Shown here: positions 1 to 11,600 of the stretch, piece after piece
Layout: each line of letters starts with the position of its first letter
How positions within the stretch are numbered: position 1 is the first letter of the stretch
NCBI RefSeq assembly: GCF_023101765.2
Contig: NC_064215.1
Span: 1,302,001-1,366,000, forward strand
Length of the DNA stretch: 64,000 nucleotides
Direction: 5' to 3'
Source: Spodoptera frugiperda
Lineage: Eukaryota; Arthropoda; Insecta; Lepidoptera; Noctuidae
Made by a program: the position numbers and the translations under genes
Notes under the pieces: model-generated
Database searches by the model: none
Told to the model about the DNA's origin: nothing
Seen by the model: only the letters and a program-made list of their open reading frames with translations

Positions 1-1841
1 GATTTAAAGGAAGCCGCTATCAGGAAACTTGTTTCGAGATAAAACGTATAAAATGTTTGGGAAACATCCTGTCAAATATTCAGGTGTATGCTCGATATAG
101 ACGCCACTTAATCTCAAACTGTTCCACATCTATTTCTGCCGCAGTAACATATTACCATCACGTTTCATCCCGAAGGATTAAATAGAGGTGTCCGTATAAA
201 ATGTACGACCCACTTTACACTCACATTTTACTTAGTTAAGTCTCCTTCTTTTACATCTACTACACCCAAAAATTAAAGTTACAAACAAAAAATATATCTT
301 TGACAAAAACCTTGAAAATTACTTACGAAAATTTTGCCATACCATTATTCAAAATAAGGGTCTTAAATTTAATAACAGAGCTTTGCCTGGAAGAGTACAA
401 ATGTATTGAGCATCTAGTTCTCTTTAAAAAAAAATAATACATAATCATGCAAACGTCGAAAACGTCAAGATGATTAAAATGTCAAAGAATATACAACAAA
501 TTTAATGTCAATGTCAATACACTATAGATTTTTTCACAAAATCTACTTCTTTGTTAAATCACAACAACAATATACCTTAAATCCTTCTTAAAACCTCCAA
601 GTACACAACAGGTGGCCGTCACAACTAAACAAATGACACGGGTATTTTATAATGATGTGCTAATTAGTGCCGTGTCGTTCAATTTAGCGCGGGATGACGG
701 ACGGAGTCAGGAGGCAAGTGCTAGCGCATCGGATTGATTTCTCAAAGCTATGTGGAGCGAAATCACAATGTGATACGGTTGACGTGACTCGACTGGCTTG
801 TAAACTTGTTGTGTAGCTGAAATATACCTCTTCCGTATTAGTGTTAGTAGTTGAAGGTTTGTATTATCATGTAATATAGCAATATTAAACTAATATAATG
901 TAGTTCTAAAGTAATGTTCGACAAAACCTCTCACTAACATAATATATCGGTAAAAGGCAATTTAATGTTCACCTATTAGAACTAGTTTATACTAGCTAAT
1001 TCTGATAAAATGCTAATTAATAGGTATTATAATTATTGTTCAGTAGAATCATTTTAAAGGTAATTCCTTACTTTATTTAAATGAAAATACACGACTGAGC
1101 TACAAGTCTATGAATTCAGAAACAAGAGAGTCAGAGCTAATTTATGAGACACATCTATTCACCAATGTCACACTACAAAATATCTTAAGGCTTGTAATAG
1201 GTAAACTAATCACAACAATAATTATTATAATACTTTTAATAGTAGCCGTATCAAATCTGTTGCCAAATTGTCGAGATAGTGCGCAAAATGATTCGGATAA
1301 AATTGAACCCGAGCAAAGTCGCGGGTTTACATTTATTACAACAAACATGAACAATAGACAAATCACAATAACAGCAGCATCTCCTATAAATTCCTCTATC
1401 TATCTACCCAAAACAAAGACCGAGTCTCCAATTGTTAATGACATGTTAATTAATACAGTGTCAGCTAATCCGACGTCAGGTGTCAGATCTATCTGTCAGG
1501 AGTATCACATTCTACTCGACGTATCATTCGCTGTCAGCAAGACAACAGTTGTTGGTGTTGCCAATTAATTGTTGATCAATACGTTAATACTAACATCACG
1601 CCTTTTGAGAGATTATGGATTGATTTACATAATGTTGTATGGATGTAATTTGATTGGTAAAATATATAGGTACTTAGTACCTAGTTACACGTGCCTAAAA
1701 TATGTTTTATATCTACGTTAGTATATTATATGTATTATAGGGTATCCAATTAAGAGTTGCTATGGGTAATTTCTGTTCCTAAAAATTTCACACAGGATCT
1801 CGAATAGTAGTTTGAAATTGTAGCTTCGGTCTATCGGTCTA
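1..1841. other. Non-coding AT-rich DNA, no supported gene
   Basis: I see no recognisable gene or repeat. An ATG-initiated open frame at 1110-1568 (+) encodes 152 residues with one hydrophobic stretch near residues 28-50, but it has no recognised domain, and a frame of this length is expected by chance about once in this much AT-rich sequence. Confidence 0.5.
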
Positions 1842-1916
1842 GGTGACATGCGTATGTGTGTAAACGCAGGCCACGATACAGGAGAAAACCCTAGTGCAGG
1901 GCAGCGTTTAAAAAAG
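1842..1916 (+). mobile_element. 3' fragment of tRNA-derived SINE (family A)
   Basis: This is only the distal part of the SINE found complete near 20967, 26466 and 44548. It shows the TGTAAACGCA..CCACGA.ACAGGAGAAAA block followed by GGGCAGCGTTTAAAAAA. The tRNA-like head with the B box is missing, so the copy is 5'-truncated. Confidence 0.6.
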
Positions 1917-2524
1917 TGTTTGATATTTAAATTGCATTGTGGTACCTAAATTAAAGTATGGAGGTATGTTGGGTTAAAAGAAATTATCTTCCCAAATTTT
2001 AACATAATAAATTTATACGCCATTTTTGTTTCCCATATTAAAAGTCACATCCATTAAAACACCAAATTAGGTGTGAAAACCCTGGTTATTTATTAAACGT
2101 CTTTTTGTTTATAATATTACAGTTACAGAACGATGAACCATAATCTTAAGCCGGGAATTGAATCGGCTTCACGGATTACTGTGATTGATCGCGCCACCTG
2201 TCAGTTTGTACGTCAGCTGCGCCGGCGCCGGTGCTGCGCCACGCTTTCACGCAGATAAGTTACAAAGTTACAATCAATAAATATCCATCTGATTACATTA
2301 GAGTTACACAGGATTATACCAAGTTATCTTTAAATCAATTTCTTGTCCGAGACGAAAATTAAGATTCTACCTGCAGAAAAATGAGAAGGCGTGCAGCATA
2401 ACAAAATTAGACAATTATTTTTTAGATATTACTCTTGTAGGTTAAGCTCATGGAAAACTTTGATCAAGTATATTTTCTAGAATAATTTTATTGTGTCACT
2501 TATTTTTTTCTTTAAAATAATGAA
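1917..2524. other. Non-coding spacer with one GC-rich islet
   Basis: There is no gene. A GC-rich islet built from GCGCCGGCGC-like words sits at 2215-2240 in otherwise AT-rich sequence; similar islets recur across the window. Confidence 0.5.
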
Positions 2525-2733
2525 TCTATACTAATATTATAAAGCTGAAGAGTTTGTTTGTGTGTTTGTTTGTTTGAACGCGCTAATCTGAAACGCGGAA
2601 GTACTGGTTCGATTTTAATAATTCTTTTTGTGTTGGATAGTCCATTTATCGAGGAAAGCTATAGGCTATAAAACATCGCACTACGATCAGAAAGAGCCGA
2701 GCAGAGCGGGTGAAACCCCGCGGAAGTAGCTAG
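2525..2733 (+). mobile_element. Non-autonomous Helitron-like element, subfamily 1
   Basis: The element begins TCTATACTAATATTATAAA and ends with a GC-rich hairpin (GCGGG..CCCGC) a few bases before a terminal CTAG at 2730-2733. It is flanked by A on the left and T on the right with no target-site duplication. TC at the 5' end, a 3' hairpin, CTAR/CTAY and A|T insertion are the known hallmarks of Helitrons; short lepidopteran elements of this look have been called Lep1-like. It encodes nothing. Related copies lie at 8459, 31636 and 41497. Confidence 0.7.
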
Positions 2734-2949
2734 TTCCTTATATGTTTTTTTTTTTTATGTTAAATGGGCCGACGTTGTACGTATGCAAATATGTATGTTG
2801 TAACAGTATATTTTGTTGTGCAGGGGTCATTGATTTACCATATACAGCTGCATTTTTAATAAATCAGGAGTAATTGGACCTGCTAGTGTGTGAAGTTGCA
2901 ATTTTGTACTTGTCTGGTTTATCACAAATAATAACAATAAGTACAGTTT
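2734..2949. other. 3' flank of bombyxin-like gene 1
   Basis: Non-coding sequence between the Helitron-like element and the 3' end of the duplicated bombyxin block. I see no clear polyadenylation signal for the minus-strand gene. Confidence 0.4.
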
Positions 2950-2999
2950 AAACGTCGCTCGTATATTTACATCATAACAGTATCAGTCAAACACCTTAT

Positions 3000-3257
3000 C
3001 TAACAGTACGTCATTAGCTCGTCTATAGTGCAGGACTTGCTGCAGCACTCGTCCACCAGGCCGCGCTTGCCGCGCACGCCAGCCAGCGCGCCCGCCGGCG
3101 GCACCCACCAGCTGCGCTTGCTGAGCTCGGGGCCCCAGCACAGGGTCGCCAGCGTCTCGGACAGCTGCCGGCCGCAGTACACGCCGCCCCGCACTTGGGA
3201 CACGCTCACGTAGGCGCAGCACGCCAGCACAGCGGCGAACAACACAAACTTCATCAT
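3000..3257 (-). CDS. Bombyxin-like insulin-family prohormone, copy 1
   Basis: It encodes a secreted 85-residue insulin-like precursor. Residues 1-20 are a hydrophobic signal peptide starting MMKFVLF; cleavage before Gln21 would leave an N-terminal Gln that could become pyroglutamate. The B chain (about 21-46) has Cys28-Gly and Cys40 in the insulin C-G-x10-C spacing. KR47-48 and GKR63-65 are dibasic sites around a short connecting peptide (49-63). The A chain (66-85) has the CC-x3-C-x8-C pattern at Cys71, 72, 76 and 85. The single intronless exon is typical of bombyxins, which are brain neurosecretory hormones acting through the insulin receptor on growth and metabolism. A TATA box lies 88-95 bp upstream of the ATG. 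The coding sequence is far more GC-rich than its flanks. It differs from copy 3 by two residues (Ser75 and Thr83 here, Ala and Met there). The family call is firm; the subfamily (A, B, C...) is not assigned. Confidence 0.94.
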   Translation of the reverse strand: MMKFVLFAAVLACCAYVSVSQVRGGVYCGRQLSETLATLCWGPELSKRSWWVPPAGALAGVRGKRGLVDECCSKSCTIDELMTYC

Positions 3258-3344
3258 CTTTGAGGATTATACTGAATACTGATTACTTGGTGTGTGAGTC
3301 CCAAACGATGGGGTTGGAATGTGCTCTGTACACCAAATCCCACC

Positions 3345-3352
3345 CTTTTATA
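3345..3352 (-). promoter_or_regulatory. TATA box of bombyxin-like gene 1
   Basis: TATAAAAG on the minus strand inside CTGGTATAAAAGGGTGGGAT, identical to the promoter of copy 3. A start site about 30 bp downstream gives a short 5' UTR of roughly 60 bp. Confidence 0.8.
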
Positions 3353-3362
3353 CCAGGGGGTA

Positions 3363-3374
3363 GCTCATTAATAT
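3363..3374 (-). promoter_or_regulatory. Conserved ATATTAATGAGC element upstream of TATA
   Basis: ATATTAATGAGC lies about 10 bp upstream of the TATA box and is shared by all three bombyxin-like promoters. In this copy it is preceded by ATGC, giving GCAT-N2-TAAT, which resembles the site of POU class III factors. Binding is inferred, not shown. Confidence 0.5.
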
Positions 3375-3446
3375 GCATTTTGATTTTTAACACGTAATGA
3401 TAATGAGCGAGTAGGTTGTGGACATCCCACACTTCTCTTGTTACTT

Positions 3447-4716
3447 GACGTATGTAAAGTGTGATGGTCTAGACTCCAGATTTTAATAATCGCAGATTTG
3501 TAATACATTACTGAAGGAAGTCACCTGACACACCTACGCTATGTACCTATCATGATGTACTAATATAATATAGATCGAACAGTTTTATAAAGAGCCATCG
3601 CTGAACATACACAAAACATAAAAATATGAATGAAAAACGAAAACTCATTAATCAACTTAAATACTTACTACAGTTAAATAATCTGCCTGACAAAGTAAGT
3701 AGCGGGTTAGGGGAGGGGGGGAGGTACCACGCTATCTCCACCAAAACAGAGCTTACGAACGCTAAGAAAACAAAACAGCGAACAATACAGAATACACCAA
3801 AATTCATATCGCAACCTCACATTATTCCTCCGGCAATAAATTAACAAAATAAATTACTTAAGGCTAATTAATTTTACGACGCTCACGGCCCCTCCACAGT
3901 GGGTGCGCGGCGCGGCTCTTGGAAGGAAATCTCCACTTAATTAACTTATTGGACCATTATAGCTGGCCCAGGAATATTGGGGGGGGGGGGAGTAAGAGAG
4001 TGCCGGAATAATGTCGTGAAGATAATGAGAATGGGAGCTGATGGGAATAGAAAGTGTCCTCATACAACGTGGCGTGATATTGGACTGCATAAATGGTCGG
4101 TTCTTACATAAACGTCATCTTCTCCAAAGGATTATTATGTCATTTCTGTTATTAGTGTCCAATGGACTTCTAATAAAGTTCGGAATCGAAAATATTCAAA
4201 TAACACTTTTGAATTGTCACATTATTTTTTTAGACTTTTGATTTCTTTTTAGTTTAAATAAAAACATTTCTGCAGATTCCCATTCTTGGTATACAATCAA
4301 CAGAGAAAACCAAACATTTTCTACCATCCCCCATCTTTTCAAGTGCAGACAAGCAAATATAATTTCTATTACTTCTCTAGATTTATTTCAAATAGAAAAT
4401 GTTTCATACCTATGTTATTATCAGGACTTAGTACTGAAATACTAGAATAGAATTTCTTAGAAAATGTCTTTAAGGGTTATTTTTAGTTCAAGAAATAAAT
4501 AAGGCAGCCTAGGGCTGTCTAGGGCCTTGGGTTCACAGTAAATGATCAATGACATTTACCTGTTTCGATAAGAGCCTTACTTACCTAATATTTACTTAGT
4601 ATTTAACATTATTTCTACTTAAAAAGTAAAATGGTCGGCAAGTCCTACTGCCTAAAGACAATTTTTCTGATCAATAATAAATATATCATTGCTTGAGTCG
4701 GACTAAAGTTTTTGAA
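3447..4716. other. Non-coding spacer with two guanine runs
   Basis: There is no supported gene. A guanine-rich stretch at 3704-3724 has tracts of 3, 4 and 7 G and could form a quadruplex on the plus strand. A run of 12 G sits at about 3979-3990. Open frames at 3626 and 4041 are short and featureless. Confidence 0.5.
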
Positions 4717-4893
4717 CTAGCTTCTACCAATGGCTTTGCTCGCATTCCCGGAGGATTTAAGTATTATATCACCTAAGTCAGCTCATACCCTGCGTGTATA
4801 CCAAATTTCATCAAAATCTGTTTAGTAATTTCAGCGTGATTGACGGTCAAACATCGAAACAAACAAACTTTCACATTTATAATATTAGTGTGA
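4717..4893 (-). mobile_element. Non-autonomous Helitron-like element, subfamily 2
   Basis: Read on the minus strand it begins TCACACTAATATTATAAATG, carries a block with GTTTGACCGTCAATCACGCTG and GATGAAATTTGGTATAC, and ends GAAGCTAG. The terminal CTAG is at 4717-4720 and the 5' TC at 4892-4893, flanked by A and T. Partial relatives are at 18464 and 36267. Confidence 0.65.
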
Positions 4894-5996
4894 TACAGTA
4901 CCCATAGGTATACGAATAACACTTTAGAGTGTAGATACATATCTGATCAATGTACATTTATAATTAGCCGCCTCTTAACGGCAATAAAGACGCCCCCCAT
5001 TACACAACACGTAACAAGCTATCTCAACTACTTCGATTACTATCAAAACAAGACGTGTAAGAGATTTATTATAATTTAAAAGCCTCGGTATCAGTGCCGT
5101 ATCGGTTACAAAACACGTAGATCTCGCGCTCGTTGCCCGATAATTCAGCAATTACCATAATAATGACTGACAAAGGGTAACCGATCTACCTCCTCTCTAC
5201 CTCGGGGAATTAACCTCTTCGGTTGGAGGCTGATCGACGTGGGACATGCGTTTAAGCGATTTTTAATTAAAAGTAACAATCTGTTTTGCTCTGCGCCACG
5301 CTGCATCGCTGTTTAAAAGCTCATTTGTTTCTGCGATCCTGGCTCTTTGATGTATGATGAAGAATGATCATCACCATGATAGAAGATATCCACCATATCC
5401 ACCGCCGAATATAAGCTATCAGTGACTTCCAGATCAGTCAAAAATTACCAATTCATACAACGTAACAACAACCATACCGATCATACCAAATATCAGTCAC
5501 AAATCAATTTTTTTATCTTTCTCGTCTCCATAGACAGTTGGCATTCTCAGCGAGGCCCGCAGTTCCTCTTTTATTCACGAACAATATAAGCTACATACAT
5601 CTTGCGAGGCTGACATATTAATACACATTCGTATAGTGAATATAGTGAATTCGCGAGTAGTTAATCTCGGTGACTGCTCACGGAGCATGTCTGTACAGGC
5701 TACATAAAAGGGTATCGTCCCTTGGGCTCAAGCCTAGCCTACAGTGCTATTCTGATAATGGCAAATTCATCTCGCAAATCACCTCACTACACATTATGAA
5801 ATCCATTTAAAAAATACCAAAATATCAAAATACTTTACCTAACGTAACTCTATTCACTTCCGTCATCACCCCAGGGTAGAACCTCAGGTGATGATGTCAT
5901 ACATTCAGCGCGCTAATTGGCTACTCCAACTTAACCAACCAATTAGAGGACTAAACGCGGTAACATTTCGATTGCGTTACCAACGTTGCCTATGAG
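4894..5996. other. Non-coding spacer, nothing recognised
   Basis: I see no gene, RNA or repeat that I can support. Confidence 0.4.
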
Positions 5997-6051
5997 GTCG
6001 AGAGGCCTATGTCCAGCAGTGGACGAGAACAGACTGATGATGATGATGATT
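5997..6051 (+). mobile_element. 3' tail fragment of an RTE-type LINE
   Basis: The stretch reads GAGAGGCCTATGTCCAGCAG, then TGGACG..., and ends in (TGA)n from about 6035. It matches the last coding bases and TGA-repeat tail of the LINE at 58137-61126 (CTTTGTTCAGCAGTGGACG...CTGATGATGA). It is a strongly 5'-truncated, dead copy. Confidence 0.7.
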
Positions 6052-8458
6052 AAACAAAGTCGCACTAGCAACTCTGATTGGGACAAACCCGCCTTAACCT
6101 CCCATACCGCTGCAACTCCTGTAAGCCAGGATCTACAGTAGATACAACCATGAAAACACCGGAACACTGAAGTCCGGCGCGTCCCAGGGAAATGAATGAC
6201 TGTCTTGGGTCCCGCAGCAATCTTTGATCTAGCAACTCTGATGACGCAAATCTCCAAACACTTATTTTTTGAAAACAAAACTTTTATTCAAGCGAAGTGA
6301 CTTTGCAAATGAACTTTCAGAATAGCCCCGCCGCTCAGTTGTTCACGCCGCGGAACATACGGTCAGCGAGCCCGGGTCGTCCCGTGTCGTGCCCGCCCCG
6401 GATCGGGTTTCCGAAACTAAAGAGCAGAGTGTGCGAAACTATTGTTGTACTACTTAGATGATATGTTATGGAGTAAGTTCAGTGGTCGTGGCAGTGTACT
6501 GCTGTGTCGGCTGAGGAATTGGGAAGTATATTAATATTAGAAGTTTCAGGAGTTCTGAATGGGTATGGGTCTGAAGATTTGTAAAAAAATCTTTTAGTTT
6601 ATGTTACGCTTCTATAAATGAACTATTTTAAAGTTATTTGCTGTTAGTAAAAGCAAACCAATACAAAACTTGAAAAACTAAAAATCCTTCTCAAGAAACT
6701 GTACGAAGACTGACGAAGACGAATGAAGTCATGAAAAAATGTTAATAACTTTCATTTTGGTATCCTGTTTATAAAATAATAGACGTTAAACTTCTTAACT
6801 AGAAATATCTACTTTATCACAAATTGATAAGGTAGATAATCCAAGAAATATAGACTAGTCTGCACATAATACCTAAGTCTTCGACAGTAAGTAAAATGAA
6901 GTAACAAAAGCCTGCGTGCGCCAGTGACCGTATCCACAAGTCAGGCGAGTACTGGCCGCTAGCCACTAGTCGACAGGACAATGGACGGACAAACAGACAC
7001 ACATCTACATACAATAATATTGTAGCGCGGATTGAATAATAGCTGTTTATTGTATTATTATTGCGGATAGAATGTGGGTTTATTTTATTTACTTTATGTA
7101 AGTATTGGTCAATATATTACTTAATTGATTTATTCTGTATGAAATGAGGAGAGATAAGTATATTTGTAGAATAATAGTATCTTCCATTTAATATTATGTT
7201 AACCGGGAAACAATGGGAATAATATTGTGATCACAATTTTAATAAATAGTAAAATTTTCTTTGTGAAAGCTGTATGGAGCTTGTACGTTTGAATGAATAA
7301 ATACCTTTCATTCGCTTTGTAAGAACAAAACTTAGATCTAAATTAAAAAATTCAAAGGGATTAAAATCTCAAACATATTTACAGTATGCTTTTAAGAATA
7401 TTGCATCAAACATTTCACATTAATCCGGATTTAATAACATAAATCCGAATATAATTAAAAATGGCCCCTTTGAAACTAAGAGTAAAACAAATATTGAGTA
7501 TTGAATAAACAACGCCGGGGCTAATAACTATGCAAATTCCGTCAAACAAACTGACGGGAACAACTAGTGCGGAATTACGCGGGAACAAATTATTGGCCAA
7601 CGTACGTTGAGCTCCCGCCCCGCGCTGGTTGTTTCAACTATAGGTGTTTGAGGGGAGGTTTGTGGTGGGCTGGGAGGTCAGACGTGGGTGGTCGATAGTG
7701 TTGGGATAGTAATGAAACGTCTGGATCAGTGGACGCCGCGGGCCCCGCCATTGTAGCGTCGCACACAGAAGTGCAACTCGGATAGGTTTGTTCAATTTGT
7801 TTGTAGGGTGAAAGCTAGTTCTTTTTTTTTTGTTCTATATTTTCATTGACAACTACTAACTAGCTTCGTGTTTAATGCAGATTCATTAGATTGCCGAAAG
7901 AAGTTAACTAAGAAAAACATATTTTTTTCTTAATTTACTTTTTCGGCTCTAAACTTATTAATTTTTCTTTATTACTTTTTACGCGGATGCCATTCATTCC
8001 CAAGCACACGATTTTATTTAAACACCATAACTAAAATTACTTTAATAAACACTTAAACGTCCACACCACCAAACAGAATTAGCAATCAAAAGCATCATGT
8101 AACAGACTGTGCTTGCCAGTACGTACAAAGCACAAATTCATTTAAGTGAAGCTCTCTGTAAACTGGCAACCCTGTGGCAATAACGTCCACGTTTTATTGG
8201 CGTTTGATTTTCCAAACTTTGCTAGGGTTAATAACAGTGACGAAATTATAGGGTTATTAAATTTAATGGACGTGAAAATTGAGGCGTCTCGGAATTCGGA
8301 TCTCTTGGGGGTTAATATTGTAAGATGAAGTAATTAAGTCGATGAAATATGTATTGTTATCATTAATTTCTTGTGGGTTATAATAACTGAAATTGTAACA
8401 CAAGTTATTGATATAAAGTTAAACGATTTGAAGGAATTATCTTATCTATACATTTTTT
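6052..8458. other. Non-coding spacer, no supported gene
   Basis: The sequence is mostly AT-rich. A more GC-rich patch at about 7600-7790 (CCCGCCCCGCGCTGG..., GGACGCCGCGGGCCCCGCC) could be regulatory, but no TATA box or reading frame supports a gene. Confidence 0.4.
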
Positions 8459-8603
8459 TATATAAAGCTTGTTTGAACGCACTAATCTCTGAAATACCAA
8501 TTGGAATTTAATAATTATTTTTGTATTGGATAGTTAATTTCGAAAAAATCACGTTGCGAACAATAAGATCCGAACAACGGGTGTAACTACCGGTAGTAGC
8601 TAG
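8459..8603 (+). mobile_element. Decayed Helitron-like element, subfamily 1
   Basis: A degenerate copy of the element at 2525: TATAAAGCTTGTTTGAACGC, ACTAATCTCTGAA, TTTTTGTATTGGATAGT, and a terminal GTAGCTAGT with CTAG at 8600-8603. The 5' end is lost and the 3' hairpin is disrupted, so it is old. Confidence 0.55.
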
Positions 8604-11600
8604 TCAGAACTAAAAATCTATGTATCAGAAGTAACAAGAACGTTTTAGTTGTAATCACAGCCAATTATGACTAAGAACTAGTTAAAAAGTCCCACTCACT
8701 CTCGCTATTAATTTCAGAATGATTGGTCGTTGGCCGACTGCTTATTAATAACGAACTTTTTATATCGTATTAACTATGAATTATTATTCAGACCATGATG
8801 TTATTTGACTGCGATATAATAACAGTCCAATTGAAACTATGAGACAGAAAAAAGTTTCTAGAAAAACTTCTAAAATAGATATTAGAATTCCATGAAAAAC
8901 AGTCATTTATTGAGGTAAGTTTCAAGTAAACCCGACCAGCAGTCGTAGTGTGCATTAAACATTCGCTATCGATTGCGTTCCCCTCTCATTAAATCGATTA
9001 TCGTTCACCTAACTCGATACTGTCGACTCGAGTGTTTCGCAACTCGAGTAACACTGTCACGATTGTTGGATGTTCACGATTCAGTGTAAATGGAAGCTTT
9101 TTGGTTTATTCGATACTGAATCGAGTGTTTATGTTCGTTGTCAGTAAATTAATTATGTGTTCTACTTCTATTCGCTTCTCACTGGATTTTATTACAATGT
9201 GTTGATTTTAGTAAAGCTTTTACAGAATAGTATTTATTGAGCTGTCACTACATTTTTAACGTGATTTACTTTATGAGCTATGATTAATCAAGTCTTATGA
9301 CATTTCCTTATTATGTTGTTAAACGCCTTCAAGCGTAATATTTGATGGTTTGCTCTCCCCTGGTGAGTAAGAGGGTGATATTTAAGAACGTGGTTAGATC
9401 GTTACGATGACGTTACTCAATGACTCATTTCCTTTCTTATAATAAATACAGATAGCTATGTGGACGTCATACACACGTTATATTATCTAGTATCTACATA
9501 ACTCAGCACTGAATCAAAACAAGATCGGGTTTATTTTTACGTAAGCACCACTCCAATAGACTCGCGATCGACGGGCGACGCTACAAAACAATTTAATCGA
9601 TCATCTCGGCCATATTTAATACGACTCCGAGATCCACTTATCCCGAAATTTCGTAAACAATGCAGACAAAGACCCGATTGTAGAGAATACATTAGAGATA
9701 AGGCGAGATGAATCGGCCTGTATTGACGGATCGCTGGGGGCTGGCCAGCTGGGCAACACATCGCTCACTGCTGGCCGACTGATAAGGGACCAATATGAAG
9801 GTACACGGGTTCACAGTTCATCGGAGAAAGCGTATAGGTCGCCACTTTAGGCGATGAGATGCTTTCAATCTATCCAATGAATCTTCAATGTGATCGAGCG
9901 AAGAAACAATGCCTCGTCTGGGAGATTAAGTATTCAATGTAAATTCAAACATGAAGACATTCTTCTTACCAATAACAACGACTTTAATTTGCTTTCTTAA
10001 AAACGTAACATACAGCGTCTTGTTACTAATCAATATTTATCGAAATGGTAATAAAATTCAGTGAAGGAGTGTCGAGACAGGCTAACCAGGCCTCATTTGG
10101 CCCTCATTGTCCACATCACCGCCACCACACTGATTGCCCATTAATTCCCGCACAGTAGCCAACACGTCACTAAGTATGTCAGTACTGCGCTCCACTGATA
10201 TTAAAATCATAGCGATGACATTACATTATTTTGCATCAGCCGCGACGGCTTCAATAAAAACTCCATTTGTCTCGGTTACAATGCAGTGATCAATTCAATT
10301 TGTCTGTCTGTGTGTGTCCGTTTGGATGAGGTGGAGGGACAACAGAAGGCTTAACATCTTCCTGAATGGGGAACTTGAACAAAAGATGGATTCTGTGACA
10401 AAACCTTTGGAACGGATACAAGGAACCGTAGCAAACTTTTTAGATAAACAACTTTTCTCTAAAACCAGCCGGTGATTTCTAAGTATTTTTGTATATGATT
10501 TGAAAACTGCATTGTAGGAGCTCAATATTATATTATGACATCTTAATTATATACTGTGTTGGTATAGTTCGCAGAACAATTTCTAGATCCGTCTAATTAT
10601 GAGCCTGTGCAACGTTGCAACCGGCAATATTGTCTTAAATGAAGTTGAACTTCTGAACCTAATATCCTTCGAACATTGTTTCCAAGTACCACTTACTAAT
10701 GCTAAACTAATTTGCCGTCTTCCTAGTATTTCCTAAGTATTCCCGGTCGGTTATCGACTAGATAAAGGTTAATAGAGTTCAGATCACTTGATCACTGGTG
10801 TAGCAACGTAAAACTAACGTAATTATGATTTAACTGTAGTTTGGAATAGGTTTTTAATGATGCAACAATTTTATACTCTAAGTAGGGTACTTAAGGTTAT
10901 GAATTTATTATTATAAACCACGCCTCGGTATAAGGAAAGCCGTTTTATAGGAATTGGTTACCGCACGTACCTACACACGTGATAGTTGCTCGCTTCATTG
11001 TTAAAGTTGCTTTGTTGCCTAAGCAAGTACTTGCCGACAGTAAATCTTGGAGAATTTATTGTCTAAAGTCTTATAACAACATTTATGACAAGTTAATGTA
11101 TCGTTAAATAGTAATCTTAAGCTTACGTCTTAGTCTTAAAACCACTCCAATCACTGACGGAACAAAGACGACAGTAGAGAAATCCCTCCTAATGTGAAGT
11201 GGATTCTTACAGTATAATCATATCCATATAATATGTGGATACGTAATAACCGCTTAACATTTCATCATATAATTAAAGTACACATACATAGTTGTTACCC
11301 AAGCTCGCAGGTACTTGGAGAATGTGTTCGAGTCTCGAGTCGCGCACTTTCCTCCATTGTGCTTCGTGCACAATCACCAATAACTTAACGACTCCACACG
11401 TTAATAAATTTACCTTCGACACAACAATATTAACAATTTCAGCCATTACAACGAGTACGTACTGAGTATGGTAACACTTTCATAATATTATGGTAACCAA
11501 ATTGTAAGTAGGCAAACATGATTGAGTTTTATTTTCAAGAAAGTAGGGTTTAAAGTAATTAAGTAGATAGATATTTTTGACAATGTTTGCAGACGTTTTT

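Larger units (their letters stand above)
2950..3446 (-). repeat. Inverted duplication arm 1 (bombyxin block)
   Basis: This block holds bombyxin-like gene 1 with promoter and 3' flank. It matches 17308-17830 in the opposite orientation over the whole coding region, about 190 bp upstream and about 60 bp downstream. Differences include a 16-17 bp indel just after the stop codon (extra bases in arm 2) and an ATCATT-type 6-bp indel upstream of the TATA box. Confidence 0.85.

Noticed and set aside
1110..1568. 152-codon plus-strand open frame with a hydrophobic segment
   Set aside because: No domain or homologue recognised, AT-driven residues, and a frame this long is expected about once by chance in such a window.
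3028..3213. 61-codon antisense frame conserved in all three bombyxin genes (also at 16348-16533 and 17539-17724)
   Set aside because: It is the complement of a conserved, GC-rich, stop-poor coding region; conservation follows from the sense gene. No separate promoter or signal.
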